64,000 nucleotides of DNA from Gemmatimonadota bacterium (GCA_007121455.1 SKKN01000003.1:1-64000); one strand, 5' to 3'. Counted from the first letter of the stretch, positions 9,024 to 17,973 are shown. The notes: generated by a model not told the origin, from the letters alone. Numbers and translations are program-made.

Positions 9024-9530
9024 TCAGTTGCGGCAGGAGAGGATTGCCCCTGCGCGCTCCAACAAGATGATCGGTGAATCCTGGATGGGGATGTGCCGAC
9101 AGGGGTCTTCCTGGAGGAACGTGGGTAGCGCCTCCACCAGGATCAGAGCCAAGAAAAAGGTGCTGATGGCGAGCCCCCCGAGCGCGAGGAATTTCCGGAC
9201 GTGAAGCCTCCGGGTCTCCACGTCCTCCTCCGCACCTCTGTGAGTCGGTGGGCCGGTCTCACCTCGGTTCGTCGGATCAGGGTGCGTGGAATCCATCCCC
9301 GCGCGGTGGAGGCGGCGATGCGAGATCCAGGCTGCCGCAACGGAGGCTGCCGCAACCCCGCCCGTGCCGATCGTCAGAAGGTGCAAAATGACCTCCTGGC
9401 CCGTGCGGCAGACGATCGGCACGACCGCATAGCTTGCCAGAAGGTGGGCAGCCCAGGCGAACATCCCACCGAGCACGCCGAACCAGAGGAGCGGGCCCCT
9501 CACCCTCGTACGGCCGGTTGCTGGGGGCAT
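9024..9530 (-). CDS. Small membrane protein in oxidase operon
   Basis: A 168-residue protein with hydrophobic helices near residues 14-35, 45-68 and 113-133, separated by a polar, charged loop. It ends in a soluble tail (QEDPCRHIPIQDSPIIL). No family is recognised with certainty. It lies between coxC and ctaG with gaps of 10 and 2 bases, so it is certainly co-transcribed with them. This position is often taken by small oxidase accessory or subunit-IV-like proteins, and that is the most reasonable guess. The two His/Cys motifs are too few to argue for a metal site. Confidence 0.7.
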   Translation of the reverse strand: MPPATGRTRVRGPLLWFGVLGGMFAWAAHLLASYAVVPIVCRTGQEVILHLLTIGTGGVAAASVAAAWISHRRLHRAGMDSTHPDPTNRGETGPPTHRGAEEDVETRRLHVRKFLALGGLAISTFFLALILVEALPTFLQEDPCRHIPIQDSPIILLERAGAILSCRN

Positions 9531-9540
9531 GGGGTGGCCT

Positions 9541-10164
9541 CTAAATGCGCGGGGCGAGATACTGCGTCGCGTAGAAGAAGAGCGAGCTCACCGCGACGAA
9601 GATCCAGTACACGAGAAGCGCCTGAACACCGGTGTGGCGCCTGGCGCCGAAGTGCCCGCGCTTGGCGAGGGCCCAGATCACCGACCCTGCAAGGAGGACC
9701 GTCACCACGTGCAATCCCGCGTACCCACCCATACTCCAGTTGAGCGACCCATAAGCATGGGTGTTCCAGAGGTCCTCCCGGTCCAGATAGCTTCGGACCT
9801 GGAGGGCGAGGTACAGGAATGCAAGGAGGAGGCCGAGTGGGAGCGCCCAGAGGAGTGGACCGGCACGATCGCGAGCGAGCGGTCGGAGTGCCACCCAGAC
9901 CGGGACGGGGCTCAGGAGGAGGAGGAGCTGGGCGACCGTGGGCTCGAGGAGTTCGGGAGGGGCGGTACCGGCCGGCGGCCATTCGGGCGCGCCGAGGCGC
10001 AGATAGAAGTAGCTCACCACGAAGAGGGAGGCGATCGTGGCCTCGATCACGACCAGGAGGATCGCCCCCCAGACGATCGGAGACTGGAACCCGGTGAGCT
10101 GTCGAGGAAGCGAGTGCTCTCCTGCAACCGGGGCATGCTCCGGCGGTCTCGGCGGCGGAGTCAT
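9541..10164 (-). CDS. coxC: Cytochrome c oxidase subunit III, five-helix form
   Basis: A 207-residue subunit III of heme-copper oxidase. Five transmembrane helices can be counted (about 31-53, 76-95, 105-123, 147-166 and 183-202). The helix VIEATIASLFVVSYFYLRLG carries the conserved glutamate, and GYAGLHVVTVLL contains the conserved histidine. Canonical subunit III has seven helices. The two missing N-terminal helices match the two extra helices at the end of ctaD, as in Bacillus-type oxidases. The ATG at 10164 overlaps the ctaD stop by four bases (ATGA). The longer open frame upstream is antiparallel shadow inside ctaD and is not part of the gene. Confidence 0.9.
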   Translation of the reverse strand: MTPPPRPPEHAPVAGEHSLPRQLTGFQSPIVWGAILLVVIEATIASLFVVSYFYLRLGAPEWPPAGTAPPELLEPTVAQLLLLLSPVPVWVALRPLARDRAGPLLWALPLGLLLAFLYLALQVRSYLDREDLWNTHAYGSLNWSMGGYAGLHVVTVLLAGSVIWALAKRGHFGARRHTGVQALLVYWIFVAVSSLFFYATQYLAPRI

Positions 10165-12062
10165 GGCCCCTCTCCCGCTGGCCAGTGCCAGGCCAGGAGC
10201 GCAAGGAATGCGAGTGCGAGGCCAACCGGAACGAGCGCCGTCGTCCACATCGCACCGATGAAGGCCACGGAGAGCGCCAAAGCGAGCCACATCGGCCATG
10301 GGGAGGGGCCTGGCAAGACGGCTCGTCCTTCCGCGTCGGCGGATACGACGCTCGTCGTGATGCTCTCCCGAAGCTCGTCGGACGGATCGGACAGCTCTTC
10401 CAGCCAGGGGGGCCTCGTGTCCATGCCGATCCCCGCGGACTCCCAGAGCGGGTCGCGACCTCGCACCACGGGCACGTCCGCGAAGTTGTAATTCGGCGGG
10501 GGAGATGTCGTGGCCCACTCGAGCGACCCGCCGCGCCAGGGGTCGGGTCCCGCCTCGGTACCACCTCGCCAACTCACCGCAACGTTGACCAGGAAAAGGA
10601 CCACGGAGAAGGCCATGAGAAAGGTGCCGAGAGTGGAGAGGAGATTCAGCCAGTCCCACCCCAGTCCCGGCAGGTAGGTGTACACGCGTCGCGGCATTCC
10701 TTCCAGGCCGGTGAGGTGCATCAGAAAGAACGTGGCGTTGAACCCGATGACGAAAAGCCAGAAGTGCCAACGTCCCAGTCGCTCGTTCAGCATTCGACCG
10801 GTGAACTTCGGAAACCAGAAGTAGACCGAGGCGAAGATGGGGAGCACGACCCCTCCGACCAGCACGTAGTGGAAGTGGGCGACGATGAAGTACGTGTCGT
10901 GGACCTGCCAGTTGAAGGGAACCGCCGCGATCATGATGCCCGTGATGCCACCGAGGATGAAGAGGGCGATGAAGCCGATTGCGAAGAGCATGGCAGTGGT
11001 GAGCCGCTCGAGGCTCCCGTTCCAGATCGTGCTGATCCACGAAAAGATCTGGATCGCGCTGGGGATGGTGATCAGCATGCTCGCAGCCGCAAAGAAGTTG
11101 AGCCCCACGAGCGCGATTCCGACCGTGTACATGTGGTGAACCCAGACCCCGAAGCTGAGCGTGCCGATGATCACGATCGAGGCCACGACGAGGGTGTATG
11201 CCGCGAGGGCCCGCTGCGCGAAGACGGGAATGATCATCGAAACGACACCCACGGCGGGCAGGAGCATGATGTAGACGTCGGGATGCCCGAAGAACCAGAA
11301 CAGGTGCTGCCAAAGAAAAGGATCACCGCCGGCGGCGATGTTGAAGAAGTGCGTGCCGGTGAACCGATCCAGAGCGAGCATGAGGCTCGTCAGCACGAGT
11401 GCCGGCATGGCAATGACGATCATGAGCGCGGTGATCAGCATCGTCCAGACGAACACCGGCATACGGTTCAGGGACATCCCGGGCGCGCGCATCTTGAGGA
11501 TTGTGACGATGATCTCCACGGCCGCTACCAGAGCCGAGACTTCCAGGAAGGTGATCATCGTCACCCAGAAGTCGATCCCCGCTCCGGGACGGAACCCCGG
11601 CCCGGTGAGAGGCGGGTAGTTGTACCAGCCGCTGTCGGGAGCCATGCCCAGGAGGTACGCTACGTACAGCGTCACGCCGGCGATGAGGAAGACCCAATAG
11701 CCGAAGAGATTCAGGCGTGGGAAAGCCATCTCCCGCGCACCGACCATGAGGGGCACCAGGTAGATGGCGAGCCCTTCCACGAAGGGCACGACGAAGAGGA
11801 ACATCATCGTCGAGCCATGCATCGTGAAGGTCTGGTTGTAGAAGTCCGGGGAGACCACGCCGAGCTGAGGAAGCGCGAGCTGGACGCGCATCACCACGGC
11901 CTCGAGACCGGCGAGGATGAAGAAGATGAATGCGGTGATCATGAACCGGAGCCCCACGGTCCGGTGATTCACCGCAGTCATGAAGCCCCAGATCCCCTTG
12001 GGGGAATCCCAGACCCGGGAGAGGCGCTCGTGGGACGGATGAGCCTCGGCCCTTTGATTCAC
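10161..12062 (-). CDS. ctaD: Cytochrome c oxidase subunit I, unusual proton-path residues
   Basis: The 633-residue catalytic subunit of an aa3/caa3-type oxidase. Ligands visible are His82 (TMHGS) and His398 for the low-spin heme, His396 for the high-spin heme, His260 with His309/310 for CuB, and the cross-link Tyr264 in GHPDVYI. The core has 12 helices, and two more follow at the C-terminus. Three proton-path positions differ from the textbook A-family enzymes. The K-path lysine of PTGIK is Gln338 (IPSAIQIFSW), the D-path entrance Asp is Glu111 (REMAFPR), and the gating Glu of GHPEV is Asp262. The gene starts with GTG, overlapping the coxB stop (GTGA). Confidence 0.95.
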   Translation of the reverse strand: MNQRAEAHPSHERLSRVWDSPKGIWGFMTAVNHRTVGLRFMITAFIFFILAGLEAVVMRVQLALPQLGVVSPDFYNQTFTMHGSTMMFLFVVPFVEGLAIYLVPLMVGAREMAFPRLNLFGYWVFLIAGVTLYVAYLLGMAPDSGWYNYPPLTGPGFRPGAGIDFWVTMITFLEVSALVAAVEIIVTILKMRAPGMSLNRMPVFVWTMLITALMIVIAMPALVLTSLMLALDRFTGTHFFNIAAGGDPFLWQHLFWFFGHPDVYIMLLPAVGVVSMIIPVFAQRALAAYTLVVASIVIIGTLSFGVWVHHMYTVGIALVGLNFFAAASMLITIPSAIQIFSWISTIWNGSLERLTTAMLFAIGFIALFILGGITGIMIAAVPFNWQVHDTYFIVAHFHYVLVGGVVLPIFASVYFWFPKFTGRMLNERLGRWHFWLFVIGFNATFFLMHLTGLEGMPRRVYTYLPGLGWDWLNLLSTLGTFLMAFSVVLFLVNVAVSWRGGTEAGPDPWRGGSLEWATTSPPPNYNFADVPVVRGRDPLWESAGIGMDTRPPWLEELSDPSDELRESITTSVVSADAEGRAVLPGPSPWPMWLALALSVAFIGAMWTTALVPVGLALAFLALLAWHWPAGEGP

Positions 12063-13069
12063 CGGAGCCCCTCCAGGTACCGTACGAGTGCGGCCAGGTC
12101 GGCGTCGTCGAGCGGCGTGGGCGGCATGCGGACCCCGGGCTTGAACCGATCAGGCTCCAAAATCCATTGGGCGAGGTGCTCCCTGTCGTTGGGGATCGTG
12201 AGCGCTCCGAGCGAGCTCCGGGATCCGAGGTCGGTGAGATCCGGCCCCGGGTTGCCGGCGAAGCGGGGCCGGCTGACTCCTCGAATCGCATGGCACGCCG
12301 AGCAGCCGGCTTCGAGGAAGACCTCGCGACCGCGAGCCGCCTCGGGATCGGTGGGCTCCGGGGGCGTGCCGCGCCGTGCATCGAGCCATTCCTCGAATTC
12401 CTCCGGGGGCGATGCCACCACGAGCAGCGCCATGTGCGCGTGCTGCACGCCGCAGAACTCGGTGCACTGACCGCGATAGAGGCCGGCTTCCTCCGCAAAG
12501 AGCCACAGCGTATTGAAACGGCCCGGGTTCATATCGAGCTTGCCCGGGGCGAGCTGGGGAATCCAGAAGCTGTGGATCACGTCGGCCGAGGTGATGTGCA
12601 CTTCCACCGGCTCTCCCACCGGAATGTGAATCTCGTTCGCCGTGACGACCCCGTGGTTCGGGTAGTGCACCTCCCACCAGAACTGGTGCCCCACGACTTC
12701 GAGCATGACCGTCGCCTCTTCTGGATGCTCGCTCACCGCGGTGCCCGCACGAACCGACAGCGTGAGAAACCCGATGAGGAAGAGCGTCGGGATTCCCACG
12801 CCGGCGATCAAGATGAAGGTCTGTTCCCTCGACGCGGTGTGGCGGCTCGTCTCCGGGGCGGCGCGTCGATGGGCTCGATGTACGGCGTAGAGGAGCCCGA
12901 GGATCGTGAGCGATGAGAGAATCCCGGTGCTGGTGAAGGCGATCCACCACAAACTCTCGATGGTGGCTGCTCCCGGGCTCCGCGGATCGAGAGCGGACTG
13001 CCACCCTCCACATCCGATACTCAGGAAAACCACGGCAACGGGGAGGCAGCGAAGCGTTGGCCGGATCAT
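12059..13069 (-). CDS. coxB: Cytochrome c oxidase subunit II with fused cytochrome c
   Basis: A 336-residue subunit II of caa3 type. It has a hydrophobic leader ending near Cys20 (a poor lipobox), two transmembrane helices, then the cupredoxin CuA domain. The aromatic/Cys-rich CuA segment is intact: QFWWEVHYP, DVIHSFWIP and QCTEFCGVQHAHM. After a proline-rich linker comes a cytochrome c domain with CSACH as the heme-attachment site and RMPPTP as the likely Met ligand. Electrons can thus enter from a tethered heme c without a soluble cytochrome. The ATG at 13069 overlaps the stop of the cytochrome b gene (ATGA). Confidence 0.95.
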   Translation of the reverse strand: MIRPTLRCLPVAVVFLSIGCGGWQSALDPRSPGAATIESLWWIAFTSTGILSSLTILGLLYAVHRAHRRAAPETSRHTASREQTFILIAGVGIPTLFLIGFLTLSVRAGTAVSEHPEEATVMLEVVGHQFWWEVHYPNHGVVTANEIHIPVGEPVEVHITSADVIHSFWIPQLAPGKLDMNPGRFNTLWLFAEEAGLYRGQCTEFCGVQHAHMALLVVASPPEEFEEWLDARRGTPPEPTDPEAARGREVFLEAGCSACHAIRGVSRPRFAGNPGPDLTDLGSRSSLGALTIPNDREHLAQWILEPDRFKPGVRMPPTPLDDADLAALVRYLEGLR

Positions 13070-14514
13070 CGGCCTTCCTCGTTCGCCGGGTCGTGCAGAT
13101 CCGCAGCCCACCTGAGGTAGGCGAGGATGGCTTCGACTTCCGCGGCCGTCAGCTGACCGTGATAGGCGGGCATGTTCCCAATGCCGACGATGATGCGAAC
13201 CGCCATCTCCTCGGGGGACAATCGCAGCGCCGCCGTCGTGAGGTCGGGGCCGTACGTCCCTCCCTCTCCCAGGACCACATGACAGAATTGGCAGCCCCTG
13301 AAGTGAAACACACCGGCTCCGGTCCGCGCCTCCGCGGGTGCATCGCGGAGCACCTCCTCCGCGACGGGTTCGGTCTCGAAGTCGGGGACCCAGTACGGGC
13401 GGGCGCCCAGCACGGTCAGTGTGGCCCACATGAGAAACGACGCTCCCACGAGAAAAACCGCCCAGGGGCGCCTGCCCGGGTGTCGCTCCCCTCCGCTGAA
13501 GAGGATTGGAAGGAGCAGAAGCGCCGGGATGAGCAGAATGGGCAGCCAGACTAGGACGAGTTGATCCAGTGCCGCGGGTTTGTACCAGATCAGGCTGTAG
13601 TACCAGAGGAAGAACCAATCCGGGTCCGGGATGGCCTCCACCGCCGCCGGATCCGGCGGGGGGCCTGGTCCTTTGGCTCCAAATGCGAGGGCGAGCCCCA
13701 GGATCGTGCTGAACACGAAGGCGACGAAGACCATCTCCCGCCACGTTGCGTCCGGCCAGTACGTGCTTCCGCCCTCGTTCTTGCGACGCTCGTACCACGC
13801 CCTGTACGAGGTGCGGTCGACCCTCTTGCCGGCCTCCGGGGGCTCGGAGATCCCGTTGCGAACAACGAGAAAGAGGTGGAAGCCGATCACGGCGAAGATC
13901 AAGAGCGGAAGCACGATGACATGGAGCGCGAAGAAGCGGCTGAGGGTCGCTCCCCCGATGCTCTCTCCTGCCATGATGAGTTCCATCAGATGCGAACCGA
14001 TCACCGGGACCCGTCCCGCCATTGTGGCCGCGACCGCCACCGTGCTGATCCCGTCCTCGTCCCAGCGCAGGAGTTGCCCGGTGAAGGCCATTGCGAGGGT
14101 GAGGAGCAGGAGGACTACGCCGCTGATCCAGTTGAGCTCACGTGGGAACTTGTAGGATCCTGTGAGAAAGACCCTGCTCATGTGCACGAAAACGAGAAGG
14201 ACCATCGCCGATGCACCGAAGAAGTGGAGGCCACGGACGAATCCCCCCCAAAAGACTTCGGTGTTTAGGTAGTTGAGGCTATCCCACGCATGGTCGGGAG
14301 CGGGGATGTAGTGGAGCGCGAGAGCTGCACCCGTGATCACCTGTGCGAGGAAGACGAACACGAGAGCCTGGCCGAAGACGTAGTACCAGCCCTTCCGGGA
14401 GCGCCCGACCTCCGGCGGGACCTTGTGTTCGTGGAGGAAGCGGTGGAGGGGGGCGAGCCCTGCCCGGTCGTAGAGCCAGTTGCCCATGCGTCGCAGGGTC
14501 TTCATCGAGCCCAC
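13066..14514 (-). CDS. Cytochrome b fused to a C-terminal cytochrome c
   Basis: A 482-residue quinol-oxidising subunit that joins a full-length cytochrome b (N-terminal b6-like and C-terminal subunit-IV-like parts) to one cytochrome c domain. Heme b ligands are His97/His111 and His198/His213, spaced 13 and 14 residues apart, the b6f-like pattern. The Qo-site motif, PEWY in most bc1 and b6f complexes, reads PDWF (residues 298-301). The c domain has CQFCH at 408-412 and a likely Met ligand in GNMPAYHG. GTG at 14514 has GGAGAGG at a good distance; an in-frame ATG lies at 14505. It follows the Rieske gene by 70 bases. Confidence 0.93.
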   Translation of the reverse strand: MGSMKTLRRMGNWLYDRAGLAPLHRFLHEHKVPPEVGRSRKGWYYVFGQALVFVFLAQVITGAALALHYIPAPDHAWDSLNYLNTEVFWGGFVRGLHFFGASAMVLLVFVHMSRVFLTGSYKFPRELNWISGVVLLLLTLAMAFTGQLLRWDEDGISTVAVAATMAGRVPVIGSHLMELIMAGESIGGATLSRFFALHVIVLPLLIFAVIGFHLFLVVRNGISEPPEAGKRVDRTSYRAWYERRKNEGGSTYWPDATWREMVFVAFVFSTILGLALAFGAKGPGPPPDPAAVEAIPDPDWFFLWYYSLIWYKPAALDQLVLVWLPILLIPALLLLPILFSGGERHPGRRPWAVFLVGASFLMWATLTVLGARPYWVPDFETEPVAEEVLRDAPAEARTGAGVFHFRGCQFCHVVLGEGGTYGPDLTTAALRLSPEEMAVRIIVGIGNMPAYHGQLTAAEVEAILAYLRWAADLHDPANEEGR

Positions 14515-14584
14515 ACCATCGCGAGCCTCTCCAGTCGTCCGCGGGCCTGCGTGCGCCTACCGCCTCGGGCCATGCACAGCGCGT

Positions 14585-15169
14585 TCAGCCTTCTTCCCGC
14601 GGAACGGGCACCCCGATTGCCTGCACCTCAACGGCGCCGTCCCGGACTCGAACCGGGTGCTCGTCCAGAGGTCGGGGCGGGGGCCCGGCCGCTACGGCGC
14701 CGTTCGGGTAGAACGCGCCTCCATGGCAAGGGCACATGAAGAGCTGGGCCCCTGGCTCCCACCGGACGGGACATCCCACATGCGTGCAGTAGCTCGTGAA
14801 GGCGGTGAACCGGGCTTCATCCTCTCTTCGCAGCCATGCCGCGTTCCGTGAGGCGAAGCCGGCCCATGGAAGGGGACTTGGGTCCCGGTAGGTGACCTGG
14901 ATCGTGGCACCGACCGGAAAGTCCTCGACACGGCCGACGCTCCTCCAGACCGGAGGGTCTCGTCGTCGAAGCGGAGAGAGGAACATCGCGATCCAGGGCA
15001 CCGTCATCGCGGCACCGAGGACTGCACCGATTCCGACACTGAGCCAGGTGAGGAAGCCTCGTCGATTCGAGGCGGCGGATGCGCACCCATCCGTTCCCGC
15101 TCCCTCACGGTCTTGCCCCTGGGCGCGCTCGTCGGTCGAGTCCTTTGCGTCTTTGCGAAATCTCGTCAT
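14585..15169 (-). CDS. Rieske iron-sulfur protein of the quinol:cytochrome c complex
   Basis: A 194-residue Rieske protein and first gene of the respiratory operon. A single membrane anchor (about residues 43-65) follows an RRGFL motif typical of Tat-dependent Rieske insertion. The 2Fe-2S ligands lie in CTHVGC and CPCHGG, with the conserved disulfide cysteines in the same boxes. The ATG at 15169 is chosen over an upstream TTG because AGGGAG sits immediately before it. The protein transfers electrons from quinol at the cytochrome b Qo site to the heme c domain encoded by the next gene. Confidence 0.93.
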   Translation of the reverse strand: MTRFRKDAKDSTDERAQGQDREGAGTDGCASAASNRRGFLTWLSVGIGAVLGAAMTVPWIAMFLSPLRRRDPPVWRSVGRVEDFPVGATIQVTYRDPSPLPWAGFASRNAAWLRREDEARFTAFTSYCTHVGCPVRWEPGAQLFMCPCHGGAFYPNGAVAAGPPPRPLDEHPVRVRDGAVEVQAIGVPVPREEG

Positions 15170-15560
15170 GGCTCCCTCGAGGGGGAGCAAGATGCGGACC
15201 TCAGTACCTCACGGGAGTAATTGTGCGGGATCCGCTGCTCGTGTCGAGTAGGTGCGGCTCCCGCGCGATCGGAGAATGGGTTCGGCCCCCCGGAACTGTG
15301 GTCGGGGCGCATTCCCTGTCGGACGCGTGCCACAATCCACTGCTGCATTAAACCCGCGATCTGAGGAGCGCAGCCGACAGGTGAGCGCGCCGCGCAGGGG
15401 TTGTGAGCGTTGGTGGAGCCCCCGGTCCCGAGCCCGCCGTGGCTTCCAGTGCGAACTGATTGGCCCTGATCTTGCGCTTTCGCCTTCACACCTCACTCGC
15501 CGTAAGGGGGTGCGGATCCACAGACCCGCAAGCGCCACAGATACCTGAGGAGGAGCTCCC
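15170..15560. other. 391-bp divergent intergenic region
   Basis: This stretch separates the minus-strand respiratory operon from the plus-strand gene at 15561 and must carry promoters for both. I see no coding signal, no tRNA-like fold and no convincing operator. The only clear element is the AGGAGGAG ribosome-binding site just before 15561. Confidence 0.5.
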
Positions 15561-15872
15561 ATGACGAAGATCGGGAAAGCGAAGGATGTCCTCGCACAAG
15601 CGGTGAACGAAGAGTTCGGGGACTTTCGCGCCCGACTGGGAACCCTCTCCGAGACAGCGAGCGAGATCGCCCGGGATTCTGCAGGGATCAACGGAGTGTC
15701 GTCGTTCTGGAGAGGCCTTCATCAGCAGCTCGATGCGATGGCCGACACGGTCGACGAAAAGCAGACCGATGTGCTCGCTGCCCTGGCGGGAAAGCCGAAG
15801 CACGAGATCCATGCCCGCGTAAACCCTGAGCAGGCGGAACGGGTGAGGTCCGCGCGGGAGGAAGCAGCTTAG
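15561..15872 (+). CDS. Small helical protein, unknown
   Basis: A 103-residue, charged, predicted all-helical protein without a signal peptide or membrane segment. The start is secure: the ATG follows AGGAGGAG at seven bases. The sequence (KAKDVLAQAVNEEFGDFRARLG, with a later DEKQTDVLAALAGKPKHEIHARVNPEQ) has the look of an amphipathic coiled helix, but I recognise no family. It precedes the cardiolipin synthase gene by 20 bases and is probably co-transcribed with it. Confidence 0.7.
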   Translation: MTKIGKAKDVLAQAVNEEFGDFRARLGTLSETASEIARDSAGINGVSSFWRGLHQQLDAMADTVDEKQTDVLAALAGKPKHEIHARVNPEQAERVRSAREEAA

Positions 15873-15892
15873 GGCGAGGTCCGAGCACTCGG

Positions 15893-17323
15893 ATGGGCGG
15901 AGTCCCGCCGTGGGTCCTGTTCCTGCTGGCGGCCCACCTGGTGGGTTTCATCACCTCGATCGTCGCGTTGATGGAGACGCGGACAGCCGAGGGCACGGTC
16001 GCATGGCTTCTCTCCCTGAACACCGTCCCGTGGATCGCGATCCCCGCCTGGTGGCTCTTCGGAAGGTCGAGGCTGTCCGGGTACGTGACGGCGCGGCGAG
16101 GAGGTGATGCGCGTCTCCGTGACACCCTGGACCTCCCGTCGCCGGAGCTCCTCGCCTTTCGTCCGAACGGCGTTTCGACGGATCGCGGGGTCCTGGTCGT
16201 CGAGGAGTTGGCCCGCATGCCGGTCCTGCGCGGAAACGCGATCGAGGTACTCGTCGACGGAGAAGCCACCTACGAAAACCTGTTCGCAGGGATCGCAGAG
16301 GCACGTCATACGCTCCTGGTCCAGTTCTATATCGTGCGAAACGACCGGGCAGGGGCCCGGCTCCGGGACGCTCTGATTGCAAAGGCGAGGGAGGGGGTGC
16401 GGGTGTACTTCCTCTATGACGGGGCGGGGTGCTACGGTCTCCCCGATGCGTGGTTCGAGGCATTGGAGGATGCGGGGGTCGAGGTGAACGGCTTCGCGCT
16501 CCGGCGGGGCCTGACCCGGCGCGCCCACGTCAATTTCCGAAACCACCGGAAGTTGGTCGTCGTGGACGGGCGGCTCGGGTGGGTCGGGGGGTTCAACATC
16601 GGAGAAGAATACCTCGGGCGAGACCCCGAGTTCGGCGACTGGCGGGACGTCCATCTCTGGATCGAGGGCCCGGCGGTTCTCGGCCTGAAGCTCAGCTTCG
16701 TCGAGGATTGGTATTGGACGAGCGGTGAGATCCCACAGTTCGACTGGACGCCGTGCGAAGCGACGGATGGCTCGGACGTGCCGGTGCTGCTGATCCCCTC
16801 GGGGCCGGCGGATCCGAGGGAGACCGCGAGCCTCTTCTTTCAACACGTGATCCATTCCGCCACCCGCCGAATCTGGATCGCCACACCCTATTTCGTGCCC
16901 GACCAGGCAGTGATGGCGGCCTTCCAACTCGCCCGGCTGAAGGGGGTGGACGTTCGCATCTTGGTGGCGCGCCGGCCGGATAGCCTGCCCGTGCACCTCG
17001 CCTCCTTCACCTACTTCCAGCCGCTGCTCGAGGCAGGCGTACGCATCTTCCGCTACGACGCGGGATTCCTGCATTCGAAGATCTTCGTTGCCGACGACCG
17101 GATCTCAGGCGTCGGTACCCTGAACCTGGACAACCGCTCGCTCCGCCTCAACTTCGAGATCACTGCCCTCCTGATGGGATCGTGGGCGGCGTCCGAGGTG
17201 GAGGCGGTCTTCGAAAGGGATTTCGAGCAATCCACCGAAATGGCTCCGCAGGACTTAGAGGGGCACTCGCTCGGATTCCGGGTCGCCTGCCGAGCCGCGC
17301 GGCTTCTCTCCCCGATCCTGTAA
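15893..17323 (+). CDS. cls: Cardiolipin synthase, phospholipase D superfamily
   Basis: A 476-residue Cls enzyme joining two phosphatidylglycerol molecules into cardiolipin at the inner membrane. Two N-terminal hydrophobic helices (about 7-27 and 37-54) lead into two PLD domains. Both HKD motifs are complete: NHRKLVVVDGRLGWVGG and LHSKIFVADDRISGVGTLN. Length and layout match the ClsA/Bacillus type. It begins 20 bases after the small helical protein gene. Cardiolipin enrichment is a common envelope response to osmotic and drying stress, in line with the neighbours, though the sequence does not prove regulation. Confidence 0.93.
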   Translation: MGGVPPWVLFLLAAHLVGFITSIVALMETRTAEGTVAWLLSLNTVPWIAIPAWWLFGRSRLSGYVTARRGGDARLRDTLDLPSPELLAFRPNGVSTDRGVLVVEELARMPVLRGNAIEVLVDGEATYENLFAGIAEARHTLLVQFYIVRNDRAGARLRDALIAKAREGVRVYFLYDGAGCYGLPDAWFEALEDAGVEVNGFALRRGLTRRAHVNFRNHRKLVVVDGRLGWVGGFNIGEEYLGRDPEFGDWRDVHLWIEGPAVLGLKLSFVEDWYWTSGEIPQFDWTPCEATDGSDVPVLLIPSGPADPRETASLFFQHVIHSATRRIWIATPYFVPDQAVMAAFQLARLKGVDVRILVARRPDSLPVHLASFTYFQPLLEAGVRIFRYDAGFLHSKIFVADDRISGVGTLNLDNRSLRLNFEITALLMGSWAASEVEAVFERDFEQSTEMAPQDLEGHSLGFRVACRAARLLSPIL

Positions 17324-17601
17324 CCGGTTCTTCCACTGGCCCGGAGCTCCTTGGACGGGGCCAGGTCGCTCGTCGCTCCTTCGCCGCATTCCGAGTGGCG
17401 CATCCGCAGGGTCTCCGCCACACCGGCCGCGACGCTGGTGGCCCGCACGGAGGCGCCGTGGTTTTTCACCGGCCGCGGGGACGAGACGTGCTCGGCCCGG
17501 GGTCAATGCAGTTCTGGCCCGGCCCTTGCTCTTCCTTTCGAACACCGGACCGAATGGACGGGTGGAGGACCTCCCGATCTCACTCTGACGGGGAAGAAAG
17601 C

Positions 17602-17973
17602 ATGAAAGGCCAGTTGGGAGCCAGTCGCGACGACGGGGACCGCCTGATGCTCTGCACGGGGAGCCCTGAGATTCGTACGGTTCGCTCCCCCTCCGGGACG
17701 GACCTGGGCCGGATCGAGGAACTGATGATCGAGCCGGCGAGCGGACGGATCGCGTACGCGGTGCTGTCGCTCGCAGGCTTCCTGAAGATCGGGTACGCGT
17801 TTGCGGTCCCCTGGGAGTCTCTGAGCCTTTCGGATGAGGAGGACTGCTTCGTTCTTCGTGCGACAGCAGAAGAATTCGAGGCCGCCGCAGCAATGGAGGA
17901 CACCCCTCCCCCGTGGACGTGGAGTGAACACGTTGCGCCATTGCACGACCGCGCAGACCCCGGGTGGCAGTGA
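17602..17973 (+). CDS. PRC-barrel domain protein
   Basis: A 123-residue cytoplasmic protein with one PRC-barrel domain, the small beta-barrel found in photosynthetic reaction-centre H subunit and the RNA-processing factor RimM. The fold is marked by TVRSPSGTDLGRIEELMIEPASGRI, AYAVLSLAGFLKIGYAFAVP and WESLSL. The last 35 residues are acidic and Trp/Pro-rich. The ATG at 17602 is selected because the longer frame upstream runs antisense-like over the end of cls. A weak AAGAAAG precedes it. Such stand-alone PRC-barrel proteins are typical members of bacterial general stress regulons. The 278-bp gap upstream shows no other feature. Confidence 0.8.
   Translation: MKGQLGASRDDGDRLMLCTGSPEIRTVRSPSGTDLGRIEELMIEPASGRIAYAVLSLAGFLKIGYAFAVPWESLSLSDEEDCFVLRATAEEFEAAAAMEDTPPPWTWSEHVAPLHDRADPGWQ

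Noticed and set aside
10185-12470. 761-codon open frame on the plus strand
   Set aside because: It is antisense to ctaD and coxB. The His/Asp/Glu-rich composition mirrors membrane-protein codons read backwards.
15170-15560. Possible tRNA or small RNA in the gap before 15561
   Set aside because: No cloverleaf, no GTTCRA-type T-loop and no stable long hairpin was found.
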